64,000 nucleotides of DNA from Plasmodium malariae (GCF_900090045.1 NC_041783.1:2110001-2174000), one strand, 5' to 3'. Shown: positions 11,272-24,842, numbered from the stretch's first letter. The notes: a model not told the origin generated them from the sequence alone. Numbers and translations: made by a program.

Positions 11272-11676
11272 TGATCTCACATTTTTAATGTCTTTTTTTC
11301 ATTTTTTTATTTTATTTTATTTTTTCTCCGTTTTAATGTAGCCATAAATTATTAACACTACAATGTTATACTACTTGCTGTTCAAAAGTATTTATATAAG
11401 CAGGAAAGGATGACTTGTAAGAATTATCTCTGCGCCTACACAAATAACACGTATAAAAAGATTAGTTTTTCAATGTTTTATGTACTTTATTAACATCTTA
11501 AATTTGCTTTATCTACAGTTTTATTTGCCTTGAATAATGTTTCCATATTTACTTTTTTTATTTCATTTTATTTTATATTTTTCTTTTTTAAAAGCTTTTT
11601 TTTTTTTTTAATGTAAAAATATTGTTAATTTGTCCTCATCGGGCAAAATAACTTCAACAAAAAAGGATACATAAAA

Positions 11677-11732
<56 letters not shown>

Positions 11733-12062
11733 AGTAGAAGCCCTTGGGATAGGTAGTATGTCAAAGGGATATGCTTCTCTTGTTAATAGTATACTCAAAT
11801 GGCTAAAATTTTATAAAAAGAAAAAGAAAATTCTTTGTATATACATATATATGCTATCGCATGGAAGGACTTAAGAAAAGCACAATGGGAACTGTTAAAA
11901 GAAGTAAGTGCCATTTGGATACATAGGAATATTGGGGGCCTCAGCTTTAGATGACTCATACTGCCTGTATATATATTCATTATATGTTCATTTACCCGTT
12001 CATGTAACAAACCGTAGGATGTTTACGAAAATGTAAAGCAAAGTAAAAGCATCTATTATTAT

Positions 12063-12290
12063 GCACAGCAGTAGTAGCAGTAGCAGCAGTAGTAGCAGTA
12101 GCAGCAGTAGTAGCAGTAGCAGCAGTAGTAGCAGCAGTAGCAGTAGTGGCAGAAGCAGAAGCAATAGCAGTAGTAGCAGCAGTAGCAGTAGTAGCAGAAG
12201 CAGTAGCAGAAGCAGTAGCAGAAGCAGAAGCAGAAGCAGAAGCAGAAGCAGTAGCAGAAGCAGAAGCAGTAGCAGAAGCAGCTATAACAA
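12063..12290. repeat. AGC/AGT trinucleotide array
   Basis: This array of AGT, AGC and AGA triplets reads as poly-Ser/Arg on the plus strand and as Ala/Thr on the minus strand. It has no flanking unique coding sequence or splice signals, so I treat it as a trinucleotide microsatellite in the spacer upstream of AOS1. Confidence 0.8.
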
Positions 12291-12578
12291 CAGGAGTGCG
12301 TGCCCTTTTTTGCAATTGAGCAGTTTCACAGTTTCTTAGCAGTAATAAAAAAAAAAAAAAAAAAATACATAAATGTAAAAAAAGTACAAAGTAAAAATAT
12401 GTATGAGTGCGAGAATTACACAGTAATTGTAAAAACAATTGCAAAAAAGAGCGGAAAAATTTAACAGGCATTATAGCTGGATCAACTGAAGCTGAGATAA
12501 CGAGAAAAAAAAGGAAATATAAAACATTTTAGTGTAGCGATAACGTATTTTTTTAATTTTCAATATAAATTTTGTAAT

Positions 12579-12711
12579 TTATAATAAGTAGTTTATAATT
12601 TATAGTTTGTAATGTATAAGTTATAGCTTGTAATTTATAATAAGTAGTTTATAATTTATAGTTTGTAATGTATAAGTTATAGCTTGTAATTTATAATAAG
12701 TAGTTTATAAT
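12579..12711. repeat. 56-bp tandem repeat, about 2.3 copies
   Basis: The unit runs from TAATAAGTAGTTTATAATTT through ATGTATAAGTTATAGCTTGT to AATTTA, repeated twice and then partly a third time with no visible change. Within the unit, shorter TTTATAATTTATAGTTTGTAAT-like elements are themselves related. Non-coding. Confidence 0.8.
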
Positions 12712-13093
12712 TGTTCACTATTTAGAAATTTTAATTTCTTGACTTACAGTTTAGTGACTCACATTTGACTGTTATGTTAATATAAATTTACCTACACCTT
12801 ATTCCCATATACATGTTAGTCCATATTTTGATTATAATTTTTTTATTGCTGCTTTTATCGCTTTTGTGCTTATATTTATAAATTGCTTTAAAAAAAAAAA
12901 ATTTATTATTATTTTTTTTTTTTTTAAGTTCTCCCGTTTTATAACATTCCGCTTGTATTTTGTCTCATACATATTCATACACACGCACGCCCATAAGCGG
13001 CTGCTTAAGTAATTGAATTAATTTTTATTATCGTATCGCTTTGTACTTATGTATTTCCTCTTTTCATTTTATTTTTAGTAATATTTTAAGAGA

Positions 13094-13145
<52 letters not shown>

Positions 13146-13236
13146 CACCCTTGTGTATGCTTTTATGTGTGTGCGTTTGTTTGGGTGAATACATATAGAT
13201 AGATATAAATATATACAATATATACTATTCATAGCA

Positions 13237-14325
13237 ATGGGAAATAATGAGGAATGGGAGAAGGAAAAAATTTACGATCGTCAGTTGAGGTTATGGGGTG
13301 TGAAGGCACAAAACCGTATGTTGAAATCCAGTGTGTTAATCATTGGATTAAGTGGTATAAATATTGAAATATGTAAAAATCTTATTTTGAATGGCATAAA
13401 TTTAACCATAATTGATGACAACATTGTTGATGAGGAAATGATAGAAAATATTTTTTTTCTGAACGAACTTGATATAAATAATTATGTTTGTTTATCTATT
13501 TTTAAAGAATTAAAAAGTATAAATCAGTTAATAGATATTAAGGCTTATATTGGACGAATGGATATTTCAAATGATAAGATTATTCTTGAGAAAGAATTAA
13601 TATATAAAAAAGAAGAGGATATAAAATATGAAGAAAAAGAACAATGTGTGGCAATAGAAGAGTATATAGCTAACTACACTTCGGTATGTATTTCCTGTGA
13701 AGAGTACCCTTTATATAAATTAATAAATATAAATGAGTTATGCCATCAAAAAAATATTGGTTTCTTTGCACCTATGTGCAATGGGAAATTTGCTTTTTTA
13801 TTTTCAGACTTTGGAAATCATGTAATTGAGGAATCGTATTATAAAATGAAAACAAACAGTAATGTAGTTAACAGTAGCAATAAGAAGAGTGATGAAAGTT
13901 ATTACGAAAAAAGTAAGGATGATGAAAAAAACAAACAAACCTGTATTGAAATAAATTACTGTAAATTGTCTCATTTTTTAAAAGTACCTTTTGAAAATTT
14001 TGATAAGAAAACAAATAAAATAATTTTCCTTATTTTTGCCTTAATATTGTTTGAGGAACATAAAAAATTCAATAAAGACAATAAAGAAATTGATGAACAG
14101 GAATTTTATAACTTCTGTAATAATTATAAATTACCAAATAATAAGCAAAATTTAAGAGAAATTTCCAAAACGTACAAGGTTACCTTTTCTCCGTCCTGCT
14201 CAATCATGGGTGGTGTAACTGCACAGGAAATTCGAAAATTTGTATCAAAGCAACATGAGTCTATTCCGAATTTCTGCGTTTTTGACATGAACCAGAATGT
14301 CGTTTGTACGTCCATGATTTCGTGA
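13237..14325 (+). CDS. AOS1: SUMO-activating enzyme subunit 1 (AOS1/SAE1)
   Basis: AOS1 pairs with UBA2 to form the E1 that adenylates SUMO and passes it to UBC9, acting mainly in the nucleus. This subunit lacks the catalytic cysteine, which lies on UBA2. The single-exon product is 362 residues, close to the family's ~345. Family marks are YDRQLRLWG (13-21) and a nucleotide-binding Rossmann segment IIGLSGINIE (35-44) ending in paired Asp at 60-61. The C-terminal block CSIMGGVTAQEI, followed by NFCVFDMN, matches SAE1. The usual GLGGLGAE loop is changed to GLSGINIE. An Asn/Lys/Ser-rich insert lies near 205-230, typical of Plasmodium. The ATG is followed directly by the conserved region, so the start is secure. 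Confidence 0.93.
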   Translation: MGNNEEWEKEKIYDRQLRLWGVKAQNRMLKSSVLIIGLSGINIEICKNLILNGINLTIIDDNIVDEEMIENIFFLNELDINNYVCLSIFKELKSINQLIDIKAYIGRMDISNDKIILEKELIYKKEEDIKYEEKEQCVAIEEYIANYTSVCISCEEYPLYKLININELCHQKNIGFFAPMCNGKFAFLFSDFGNHVIEESYYKMKTNSNVVNSSNKKSDESYYEKSKDDEKNKQTCIEINYCKLSHFLKVPFENFDKKTNKIIFLIFALILFEEHKKFNKDNKEIDEQEFYNFCNNYKLPNNKQNLREISKTYKVTFSPSCSIMGGVTAQEIRKFVSKQHESIPNFCVFDMNQNVVCTSMIS

Positions 14326-14404
14326 AGTTAAGCATAGTGCAACCAAGCATGGCGCGCTGATTCATAATTAAAATAATACACTCACGTGTAGAGAGAATTA
14401 TGAC

Positions 14405-14437
<33 letters not shown>

Positions 14438-14874
14438 TATGTACTGTTCAGGCAGAAACTAAAGAATTCGGTCAAATTAAACATCTTTTGGATATTAGAT
14501 CTATAAAGAGGCATGCGAAAGAGAAGAAAAAAAAAAAAAAATATATGTAAATAAACAAATGGATAAATAAGCAAATAGATAAACAAATGAATATATGTAT
14601 AAATATATATGTGTATATACATGTATATATGTATGTATGTACGTATGCTTGAACGTGCACAAATATGTATTAATAATATGAACAAACATATATGACCAAC
14701 TGACGAAATTCGTACGCTGAACAAAGAAGTACGTATCGAATGCACTTGTCTACGTACTTGTTAATATATGTCTTGATTAAGTTATACCTATTTTAATGTG
14801 TTAATAATATTTAGTATCTTTTCCTTTAACATATATACATGAACTTGTACGTATACATGACCTTGTGCAAAAAC

Positions 14875-15140
14875 CTATACATGTACATATATACCTACAC
14901 TTGTATATGTACATATATACCTACACTTGTACATGTACATATATACCCACACTTGTACATGTACATATATACCCACACTTGTACATGTACATATATACCA
15001 CACTTGTACATGTACATATATACCTACACTTGTACATGTACATATATACCTACACTTGTACATGTACATATATACCTACACTTGTACATGTACATATATA
15101 CCTACACTTGTACATGTACATATATACCTACACTTGTATA
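14875..15140. repeat. 26-bp minisatellite, about 10 copies
   Basis: The unit is ACCTACACTTGTACATGTAC followed by ATATAT; one copy is shortened. TGTACATGTACA inside the unit is a 12-bp perfect palindrome, so each unit can form a small cruciform. It is open in several frames only because 26-bp copies cycle through phases without stops. Confidence 0.88.
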
Positions 15141-16480
15141 TATTTTTGTGAAACTCTTTTAAATTCAAACTTCCTTAACATTTTATGCCTTTTTTAAAAT
15201 TTTTAATGGAAGAGTTTTCAATTTGTATTAATGCAAACATCCTAATGTGCATAAATATATAAAAGTTCGTAAATAAATACTTACAAATGTCCATGTATCC
15301 ACACATACAAACATGTACATATATGTACATGTAAGTCACCTCAAGGTAAACCTTTTTTTCTTTTAACAATTTTTTATTCATATTTTTAAGCAGCATTAAC
15401 CTTTTTTTCGTACAATTTTTTGAGTGGTGTAAAATTTCCGAATGACTGTAATGAGCATATTATTAAAATTTTACTGCTTCAGGATTCTTTTATTATCCAT
15501 GTATATATTGTATATACATTTAATAATATATGTACATAAATAAGCATTGTGTAGGGTGTTTGGGCATGGGTATATGTACGTACATATTTATATATGGGAG
15601 TACATGTTTATTGTACGCGTACAAGTATGCATGTTAGGCCATACCTTTTCCTTAAATAAACTTCAAAAAATTGTGCTATGCAAAATTCCATGTTTCATTT
15701 AATGAAAGGAAATTCATTTGTTATTTCGTACACTTGTTTATTTTATGTTATTATATTTTTTTTTTTTGTTTTATTTTTTATTTTTTTGAAAAAAGAAACA
15801 GTATAATGTATATATTTATAGCACTATCCCGCGTAAAAAGAAAAAAGAAAATTTTTTATAAAACATTAACATTGCCAATTAATATTTGAACAATTTTTTT
15901 TTTTTTTTTTTTTTACTTTTTCAAAATATAAAAAATGTACTTCCCTCAGCAGTATTATAAAGTACGTAAAAATAATATAATTTGGACTAGATGATATTCT
16001 TAAACTTCCTTTTTGTTAAGGTTAATATTTGTCTGTTTGGATATAAAAAAAATATACGAAATTTTTTGTATATCTCATATGTAGCACATAGCTACATTCA
16101 TATACACACCTGCGTACAAAAAACGCATATATGTATGCATATTGTCCATTGAATAATGCAAAGGAAAATTAAAATGTTCTTATCGTAAAGCATACGTAGC
16201 TGTTAGAGCAGTACACGAGCCGTATACATTATTATTTTATTTCATTTTTTATTTCATTTTTTATTTCATTTTTTATTTCATTTTTTATTTCATTTTACTT
16301 TTTTTGTTTTGATTGCGCTAAAAGGTACATTTTTCTTTGCTTCCATTCCATATTTTTAAGGAAGAGAAGTAAGCAAGTCCATTTTGTTTAATTTGCATAC
16401 TATATCTTTTCTGTATCAACACAACCATCATTTTGTCAGGTCAAGAAATCAAAATATAGAAAAATAAAGAAAGATACAGC

Positions 16481-16650
16481 AAAATAAAGCAAAGTATAGC
16501 GAAGAATAGCAAAATAAAGCAAAGTATAGCGAAGAATAGCAAAATAAAGCAAAGTATAGCGAAGAATAGCAAAATAAAGCAAAGTATAGCAAAGAATAGC
16601 AAAATAAAGCAAAGTATAGCGAAGAATAGCAAAATAAAGCAAAGTATAGC
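16481..16650. repeat. 30-bp array directly upstream of TFIIF beta
   Basis: This is about 5.7 copies of AAAATAAAGCAAAGTATAGC plus GAAGAATAGC, ending 61 bp before the ATG at 16712. Copies differ by single G/A changes. It must lie in the 5' UTR or core promoter of the downstream gene. The opposite strand reads open in three frames as hydrophobic repeat peptides, which are shadows. Confidence 0.9.
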
Positions 16651-16711
16651 AAAATAAATAAAAGTAAGGGAAAGGACAGCAATGCAACGTAACGCAAAAT
16701 AAGGATACAAA

Positions 16712-17692
16712 ATGACAAGTGCGAAAGAGAGCGATGGATTGTCAAAAGCATTTTTGAAAAACAAAAACATAAAGCTGATAAAGGTACCAAAATTTGTGTC
16801 AAATAAATGGCTAAATTATAATCATAAGGATATTGTGGGTTTATTTGAACAAAATAACAATAGTGAAATTTCCACGTTATATATTCAGAAGGATGATAGT
16901 GATAAAGTAAAAAAATTAACATGTAATAAAAACAATACGGTTAATACTTATATATTAAAACAAAATAAAGTGTCGTTAAAACCAAGTAAGAGTACAAACC
17001 AGTCAAATAGCAATGCGAGTGATACAACATATGAAAATTCAAATCAGAGCAAAGGTAAAATTAATATAAATAATCCTGTAAAGGAATCAACAGAGAGGAA
17101 TAAAGAAGTGGATTATGTTATATGTGCAGATATTATAAAAAATTGTGAACATACTTATTCCTTCTTACCAATATTAGATGAGGATTATTCTTTAGTTTTA
17201 AAGGAAAGACATTATAACACGAATGTAAAAAAAAATAGGTTTACCATTATAGAAACAAGAAATGAAGAAAATATAGATTCTACACAAACATTATTTAAGT
17301 ATTATACAACTGATGATAATATAAAGAATGAAAATAATAAAGATAATAAATATCTTAAAAATAATAGTAGTACTACGACTATCACTACTACTAGTAATAA
17401 TAACAAAAGAATGCTTTTCGAAAGTGACAACAACTTAGTTTCATCTTCTGCGTCAAAGCAAAAATTAAAACAAGCTAAAAAAATGCAAGTTTTTGATTTA
17501 GATAAAACAAAAATTAGTATGTTTAAAATATTTGAAAAAGAGGGGAAAAAGGGGGTACCCTTTTCCATTTTTACAAAAAGTTTTAATATTCCATCAAATT
17601 ATTTAAAAAATATATTGGAAGAAATAGCTGTGAAAAGAAAAAGGTTATCAGATAAAAAATCGGTGTACTACTTGAAGGATTACGTTAGTTAG
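16712..17692 (+). CDS. TFIIF beta (RAP30)-like transcription factor
   Basis: TFIIF beta binds RNA polymerase II in the pre-initiation complex and acts in the nucleus. The 326-residue single-exon product has KLIKVPKFVSNKWLN at 21-35, matching the RAP30 N-terminal signature (W/L-V-K-V-P-K-Y-L-x-x-Q-W) where the dimerisation domain starts. The last ~70 residues (about 255-326) form a winged-helix module: FDLDKTKISMFKIFE, then SNYLKNILEEIAVKR, then VYYLKDYVS, equivalent to the RAP30 DNA-binding domain (YLKEILKEI in animals). The middle is Asn/Ser/Lys-rich and unlike other species. The assignment rests on these two end modules. A TFIIF-type subunit of polymerase I or III (winged-helix cousins) is the main alternative. 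Confidence 0.83.
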   Translation: MTSAKESDGLSKAFLKNKNIKLIKVPKFVSNKWLNYNHKDIVGLFEQNNNSEISTLYIQKDDSDKVKKLTCNKNNTVNTYILKQNKVSLKPSKSTNQSNSNASDTTYENSNQSKGKININNPVKESTERNKEVDYVICADIIKNCEHTYSFLPILDEDYSLVLKERHYNTNVKKNRFTIIETRNEENIDSTQTLFKYYTTDDNIKNENNKDNKYLKNNSSTTTITTTSNNNKRMLFESDNNLVSSSASKQKLKQAKKMQVFDLDKTKISMFKIFEKEGKKGVPFSIFTKSFNIPSNYLKNILEEIAVKRKRLSDKKSVYYLKDYVS

Positions 17693-18866
17693 TCTGCTCA
17701 GTAGGGGCATACATGTATTGGTAGATACGTGTATGTCCATATATTCGTGCATTGGTACGTGTGTACTTCCGTAAGGCCATACAGAACAATTCAATTTTAT
17801 CCAAATAAATTTGTCCTTTTCTGTGGTTGTATGACAATGGGTTGTTTGTAATAATATGTTTATATGTGGTAGTATCATTTAACTTAGTCTTATATCTTTT
17901 TTATTTTATTTTTTTTTTTTAATATATTTTTTTCCAAAATTGTGTTAATAAAATAATGTGATATGCGTGAATATCCTAGTAATATTTTTTTTTTTTTTTC
18001 ATATTTCATAATTCATAAATAATTTTGAAAATATAATTCTATGTTATAAATTAAAATTAGGGGGGTGGCAAAAAAAAAAAATAATAACAATAATAATAGA
18101 AGTCTTGTTAGTGAAGGGAATATTATTAACTGTAGTAGCAGTAGAAGCGGTAGAAGCAGCAGTAGCAGTAGCTGTAGTAGTACTATTGATAGGACTAATG
18201 GTAAATGTAACTGCTACGATTGTGATGGCAGAAGTAATACATGGTCACCAGGCGAATGCTCCTTGTACACTATGAACCACTTGAATACAGGAGAACTGAC
18301 AAATGGTAGAACAAATTTATATATCCTCGATATGTGTTTTCTTTTCACCTATGTGCAATTTAATGGCTTCTGATATGACGGGAATTTCAATGTAACTACA
18401 AAAAAAGGAAAATATACATGCATATATGTAAGTGTGTGACCATATATGAACATTTGCACACGATAGTGCATAAAAGTGAATACAAGAAGTAATTAGGAGT
18501 AACTAAATACGAACAGGACAGAAGATTAAAAAAATGATGAAAATTAATGATAAACAATGAAAATAATGAAAAATAAGTAAAAAAAATAAATAGCAAAAAA
18601 TATTTATTTTAAATATTTTATGTGAATTCGGTGGAGACTGCGGTATATATCCAATGCAATAGGGTTATAGTTCGTTGAAAAACCATATTTGTATTTAGAA
18701 AATGAAAAAAAATGAATTAAATGATAATGTTAAAATGAAAAGAAAGGATATGAAAAGATATGATACATATGATGCATATGATACATATGATACATACGGT
18801 ACATATGACAAATATGATGGATTGTGTAAAGAAATGGAGTTTTCATTTTTGATGATGATGATCTTA
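17693..18866. other. convergent 3' spacer, no gene called
   Basis: This spacer lies between the 3' ends of the TFIIF beta-like gene (+) and the Tic20-like gene (-), and so probably carries both 3' UTRs. It contains T runs and a frame at 18065-18373 with a Ser-rich start that has no ATG of its own. TATGATACATATGA-type repeats at 18756-18815 give another short spurious frame. Nothing here has homology or splice support. Confidence 0.55.
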
Positions 18867-19084
18867 CTATCCAAGCAAAGATGCGATGAAAGGAATAATT
18901 AAGGAACCAAAGTAAATAGACATAGTAGAATATAATATTGTTAAGTTAAAGATATCTGTGTCATTATAAGAATATGGAAAAACTCGGAAGTAAAATAATG
19001 CTAATGCATAACCGAACATGGATAATATGAGGCTCTGTTAAAAAGGGGGAGGGAGGGGGCAAAATAAAGAAAAACACATACATG

Positions 19085-19140
<56 letters not shown>

Positions 19141-19462
19141 AATACATATATGCACGTAAAAATACAACTTAACAGGAATTTCTTTTTTTGGTGTGAACAC
19201 GAAGTAATGTTTTTGCGCTTGTGTATACGGACTTGATAACCAAGTGAATATATATATTAATTTATTGTCAAGTAAAGTGTAGTTACCTGCATGTGATGAT
19301 ACCTAATAAAATAATGAAATTTGAATTTATTTTCCTTAACGAAAAAGAAATATAAACCCATAAATGTAACAAATGATAAAAACGGAATGGAGGAGTATAT
19401 CTGGTTTATTTTCTCAATTTGGAATAAATATCTGAAAAGGGGATAAAGAAATAAGCATTTTG

Positions 19463-19500
<38 letters not shown>

Positions 19501-20478
19501 GAGTATATTAGTCATGTGAAAAACGCACATTACACTCTTCAGATTTATGAAATTTCCGTATATCCCCATTTATCCATTTCGACATTGTTGACGAATTACA
19601 AAACTGTAAAAATTTTACGTATAAATTTGGGCATATATAAAAATTGTATTTTACTTGTGTAGAGAAATTGGAAGGATGTTTATGAGTGGCATGACGAAGG
19701 CCTGTATTTGTTTAAAAGGAAAAATGAAACATTAAATGTTAAATGATATCAGATATGGGGGCAGGTGAACAAAAAGGAGTAAACAAATAAATCCTGGCAA
19801 ATCAGGAAATACAGAAAATATTCCGAGTACATCAAAACAGCACGATCAAAAAATAATATAACCCCAAGCAATTATAAAACATACTGGAAATATTATTAAC
19901 AGGCAGAAATTTTTGAAAATAAAGGGATATGAAAAAGGAAAAAAAAGAGGATAAGAAAAAGGAAAAAAATATGGAAAAAAATAAGGAAAAAATATGGAAA
20001 AAAATAAGGAAAAAAATAAGGAAAAAAATATGGAAAAAAATAAGGAAAAAAATAAGGAAAAAATATGGAAAAAATAAGGAAAAAAAAAGGAAAAACAATA
20101 ATTATATAAACTCCCCCCCCCTCCTCGTAAGAACTATACTTGAATAGCATCCATAAAAGGAAGAATATAACTAGTGGAGGCTATAAGCTTGTCTAACATT
20201 GTTATATCACTTTCTCCATGAAATATTAAATTAATTTTTTCCTTTAAAGAAGCATTAATTTGATATTTTTGTGTGCTATTATTTGTTCTATTATTTTTCT
20301 TTAAGGAATAAAATAATTTTACACTTTTTTTGTTATCTGCATTTGTCCACGTAGCATAACTTTTCGAGCTGATTTTTGTTACATTATAAACTTTTCCTTT
20401 TTGTGAATTTTGAAAAGACAATACGTTCGTAATTAATAGAAAATATATTAATATATGAATTATTAAAAGTTTAATCAT
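18867..20478 (-). CDS. Tic20-like apicoplast inner-membrane translocon protein (4 exons)
   Basis: Tic20 proteins form a channel-like component of the plastid inner envelope import machinery; in malaria parasites that plastid is the apicoplast. Exons: 20478-20140, 19701-19655, 19431-19287, 19034-18867, joined in consistent phases (0, 2, 0) with GT/AG borders, giving 232 residues. Residues 1-22 form a hydrophobic signal peptide, followed by a Lys/Asn-rich transit-like stretch to about 85, the classic bipartite apicoplast leader. The mature part shows the Tic20/Ycf60 pattern: LDKLIASTSYILPFMDAI, then IPFLSFVTFMGLYFFFV, then FHYFIRYHHMQ, which mirrors the cyanobacterial ..IRFNTMQ.. block. Four hydrophobic segments are visible. 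The stop at 18867 overlaps a possible GTAAGA donor, so a further 3' exon is not excluded. Confidence 0.82.
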
Positions 20479-22429
20479 CTCTTAAGTAGGAAAAATTAAT
20501 ATATAACTGATAAGTAATACGTTGTCAGGAATACGTTGTAAGCGATACGTTGTAAGTAAGTTCGTGGCAAGTGATACGTCTTTTATTTCATTTTTGTCTG
20601 TGTACAAATTTCAAGAAAAAGAATCTTGCATATTGCAGTATTATACTTCATATATGTGCGTTATATGCACAAAAACAAAATAAAATAAAAAAAACAAATT
20701 CTCACATAAGGAAGAAGTTAATAGAAAAAAAAAAAAAAAAAAATGGCTGATACGTGAAAAAGAATTTTGACAAAATGCCAGCACATACTTGCTTTTACCT
20801 TTTTATATCTTGAACCTGGGCTTGTCGCAATAGTCTTATATTTCATAATGATATAAAAAGCATATTACAAATATACATTCTTATGTAAATTACTGTAAAA
20901 ATAGCAAAAAAATAAAAAGATATGAAAAGCTTTTTTTTCTTTTTGTTTTTACTAAATTATGGCTCATATAAGGGTGTACTTAGGTTACTAAAGTATCAAA
21001 AGAAATAATGAAAAAAAAAAAAAAAAAAAAAAAAAGGAAAGGAAAGGAAACTCGTTGAATTTTTTTTTTTTTTTTCATTTGTTCATATAAGTAAGATGCT
21101 TAGATATTCTTGTATGGTACATTGAAAAAAGAATAAAAATAAAACAAAACAAATATGCATGTAGCGAACTACATCTGCATATAGCTAAATGAACTAACAT
21201 ATAGCAAAATAAAAGATAATAAAAAACAAACAAATGAACGAAAAAAACGTAGCACAAATGTGAATTGTTATATAAAACTTTATGGAGAATAAAAATTCCT
21301 TAAAAAGTTTCACACTTTTTTTTTTTTTTTATTTTATATTATCTTTTTTATTTATGACGAATTTGAAGAAAAGAAAATAGCTTCATTTCCATATATTACA
21401 TATAAAATACACCCTTTTTTTTTAAGTTTTCATCTGTTGTGTTTACATATAATTGATGAAACATATATGTTTGGTTCTCAAAAAATGAATCGAAGTTTAA
21501 TTAAATAAAAGTTCTTGTTTCATATGCAAGTTTTGATAAATAACTTTTGGTATTTGTCACCTAGTAATAGTTAAAAAAATTAATATATTTTTTTTAACTT
21601 ACGTGTTGTTGCATTGTAATGTACATATATGTGTATATATATATGTATAGATTACATACCTATGTTTGATGAAAAAAAAAGGCAAAGCGCATAAAATAAG
21701 GATATGTTTGTTATATTGAGAGAACATATATTAACGAAATTGAAAGAATGATATATACATATATATATAATGCGCGATCATATTTTAATAAACAATTTGC
21801 AAAGGAAAGCATTTTGAACAACAAAAGTATAAAAAAGCAAAACAATTAAAAGAATGTTTATAACCCTAACCGTCGAACTTCAAAGAGAACGTGTGAAAAT
21901 ACAGGCAAGAAGGGAAGAGAAAAAGAGAAAAAGAAAAAAACAAAGAAAATAAAAAGGAACGTATTAGCAATAACATGAAACAAAAAAAAAAAAAAAAAAG
22001 TAAATGAAATGATATATAATGAAGTAAAAAGAAAATATAGAAAACTGCAAATTAGTTGTCCAAAATATATTAATTACAAATAAAACTGTAAACAGAAAAA
22101 TGAAAGATAAAGTGAAAAGTCAACAAGTTCAATTCGTAGCAATATGTAGCAATCACATGCTCTGGAAGCTTTTTTTTGGATCAAATTTGAAATAATAAAA
22201 ATTTATAATACCTTGTTGCAAAGAGTAATTACCAATAAATATTTAAAATATGTCCATATCATATGTGAATAAAGTGTGAGGATCTCAATTAATAATGTAA
22301 GTGATATTATAAATTTAACAATAAGAAGAAGAGGGAAAAGAAAAAAAAAAAAAACTAAAACATTTGAAATTAAAATAAAGCTATCTTAATCCTTTTATTA
22401 TTCAATGTATACATATACATATATATGTA

Positions 22430-22488
<59 letters not shown>

Positions 22489-22628
22489 TTGTATGTACAA
22501 TATGTATCTTTATTACTTTTTTTTAAATTTAAATTATTCCTAATTATAAAAAAATTATTAAAAATTCGATGAAAAATAAAATTTATAAATTATAAAAAAA
22601 ATTAACAACTATAATAAAAAAAAAAAAA

Positions 22629-22669
<41 letters not shown>

Positions 22670-22723
22670 TGCATATTAACATATTAGCATAATTACACAT
22701 TTGCATATTAACATGTCAGCGCA
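20479..22723. other. intergenic spacer upstream of Tic20-like gene
   Basis: This AT-rich spacer between the Tic20-like gene and the 3' end of Rab6 holds many A/T runs and long (TA)n at 22439-22484 and 22639-22666. On the minus strand, a short frame starting at 20846 (MKYKTIATSPGSRYKK) is followed by a good GTAAAA donor at 20798, but it does not join in phase to the Tic20 exon, so I leave it uncalled. No RNA gene recognised. Confidence 0.5.
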
Positions 22724-24335
<1,612 letters not shown>

Positions 24336-24579
24336 TATTAATGCGAAAAAAATTGTAAATAACTAAGATTTACTCTCAAAGTGTTTAAAAAAAAAAAAAT
24401 TGGAAGTTATAAATAAAAATTTCTTTTATCCATAATATTCACAACATGTAATTTGTACCTTTTTTTCCTTTCATATATTACTTATTTTAAGCACTTACTT
24501 TTATATACATATATAAATGTGTATCAACGTACTAACGTTTATATATATATATATATACATATACAAATGTTAGTGTAAC

Positions 24580-24638
<59 letters not shown>

Positions 24639-24842
24639 AACAAACGTTTTTGTGAGAAAAAAAAAAAAAAAAATTTAATACAATCAAATAAAGGATAAAA
24701 AAATATATACACACAATACGTATATATAATATATTATATATATGAACATGAATTGTACATAAAAAAAAAAAAAGAAAACAAATAACATAAAAACATTGGA
24801 TATTAAAAAAAAAAAATTTCATTAACAATAAAATGCCATTAT

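Larger units (their letters stand above)
11078..13236. other. intergenic spacer with repeats
   Basis: This spacer lies between the large gene and AOS1, both on the plus strand. It contains T and A homopolymers, (TA)n at 11695-11730 and 13099-13141, an AGC/AGT array (12063-12290) and 2.3 copies of a 56-bp unit (12579-12711). A short plus-strand frame at 11862 (MEGLKKSTMGTVKR) is followed by GTAAGTG but has no partner exon I could find. The last ~100 bp before the AOS1 ATG are very AT-rich and probably form its 5' UTR. Confidence 0.55.
14326..16711. other. intergenic spacer with two minisatellites
   Basis: This 2.4-kb spacer separates AOS1 and the TFIIF beta-like gene. It holds A and T runs, a 26-bp array (14875-15140), ATTTCATTTTTT repeats (16236-16300) and a 30-bp array (16481-16650) just before the next gene. 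I found no exon pair with matched phase here. Confidence 0.55.

Noticed and set aside
18065..18373. Plus-strand Ser-rich frame with WSPGECSLYTMNHL
   Set aside because: No ATG at its start, no acceptor joined in phase, lies in the convergent 3' spacer; may be 3' UTR.
18702..18902. Plus-strand frame with DTYDAYDTYDTYGTYDKYD
   Set aside because: Overlaps the last Tic20-like exon on the other strand and consists of a TATGATACA repeat.
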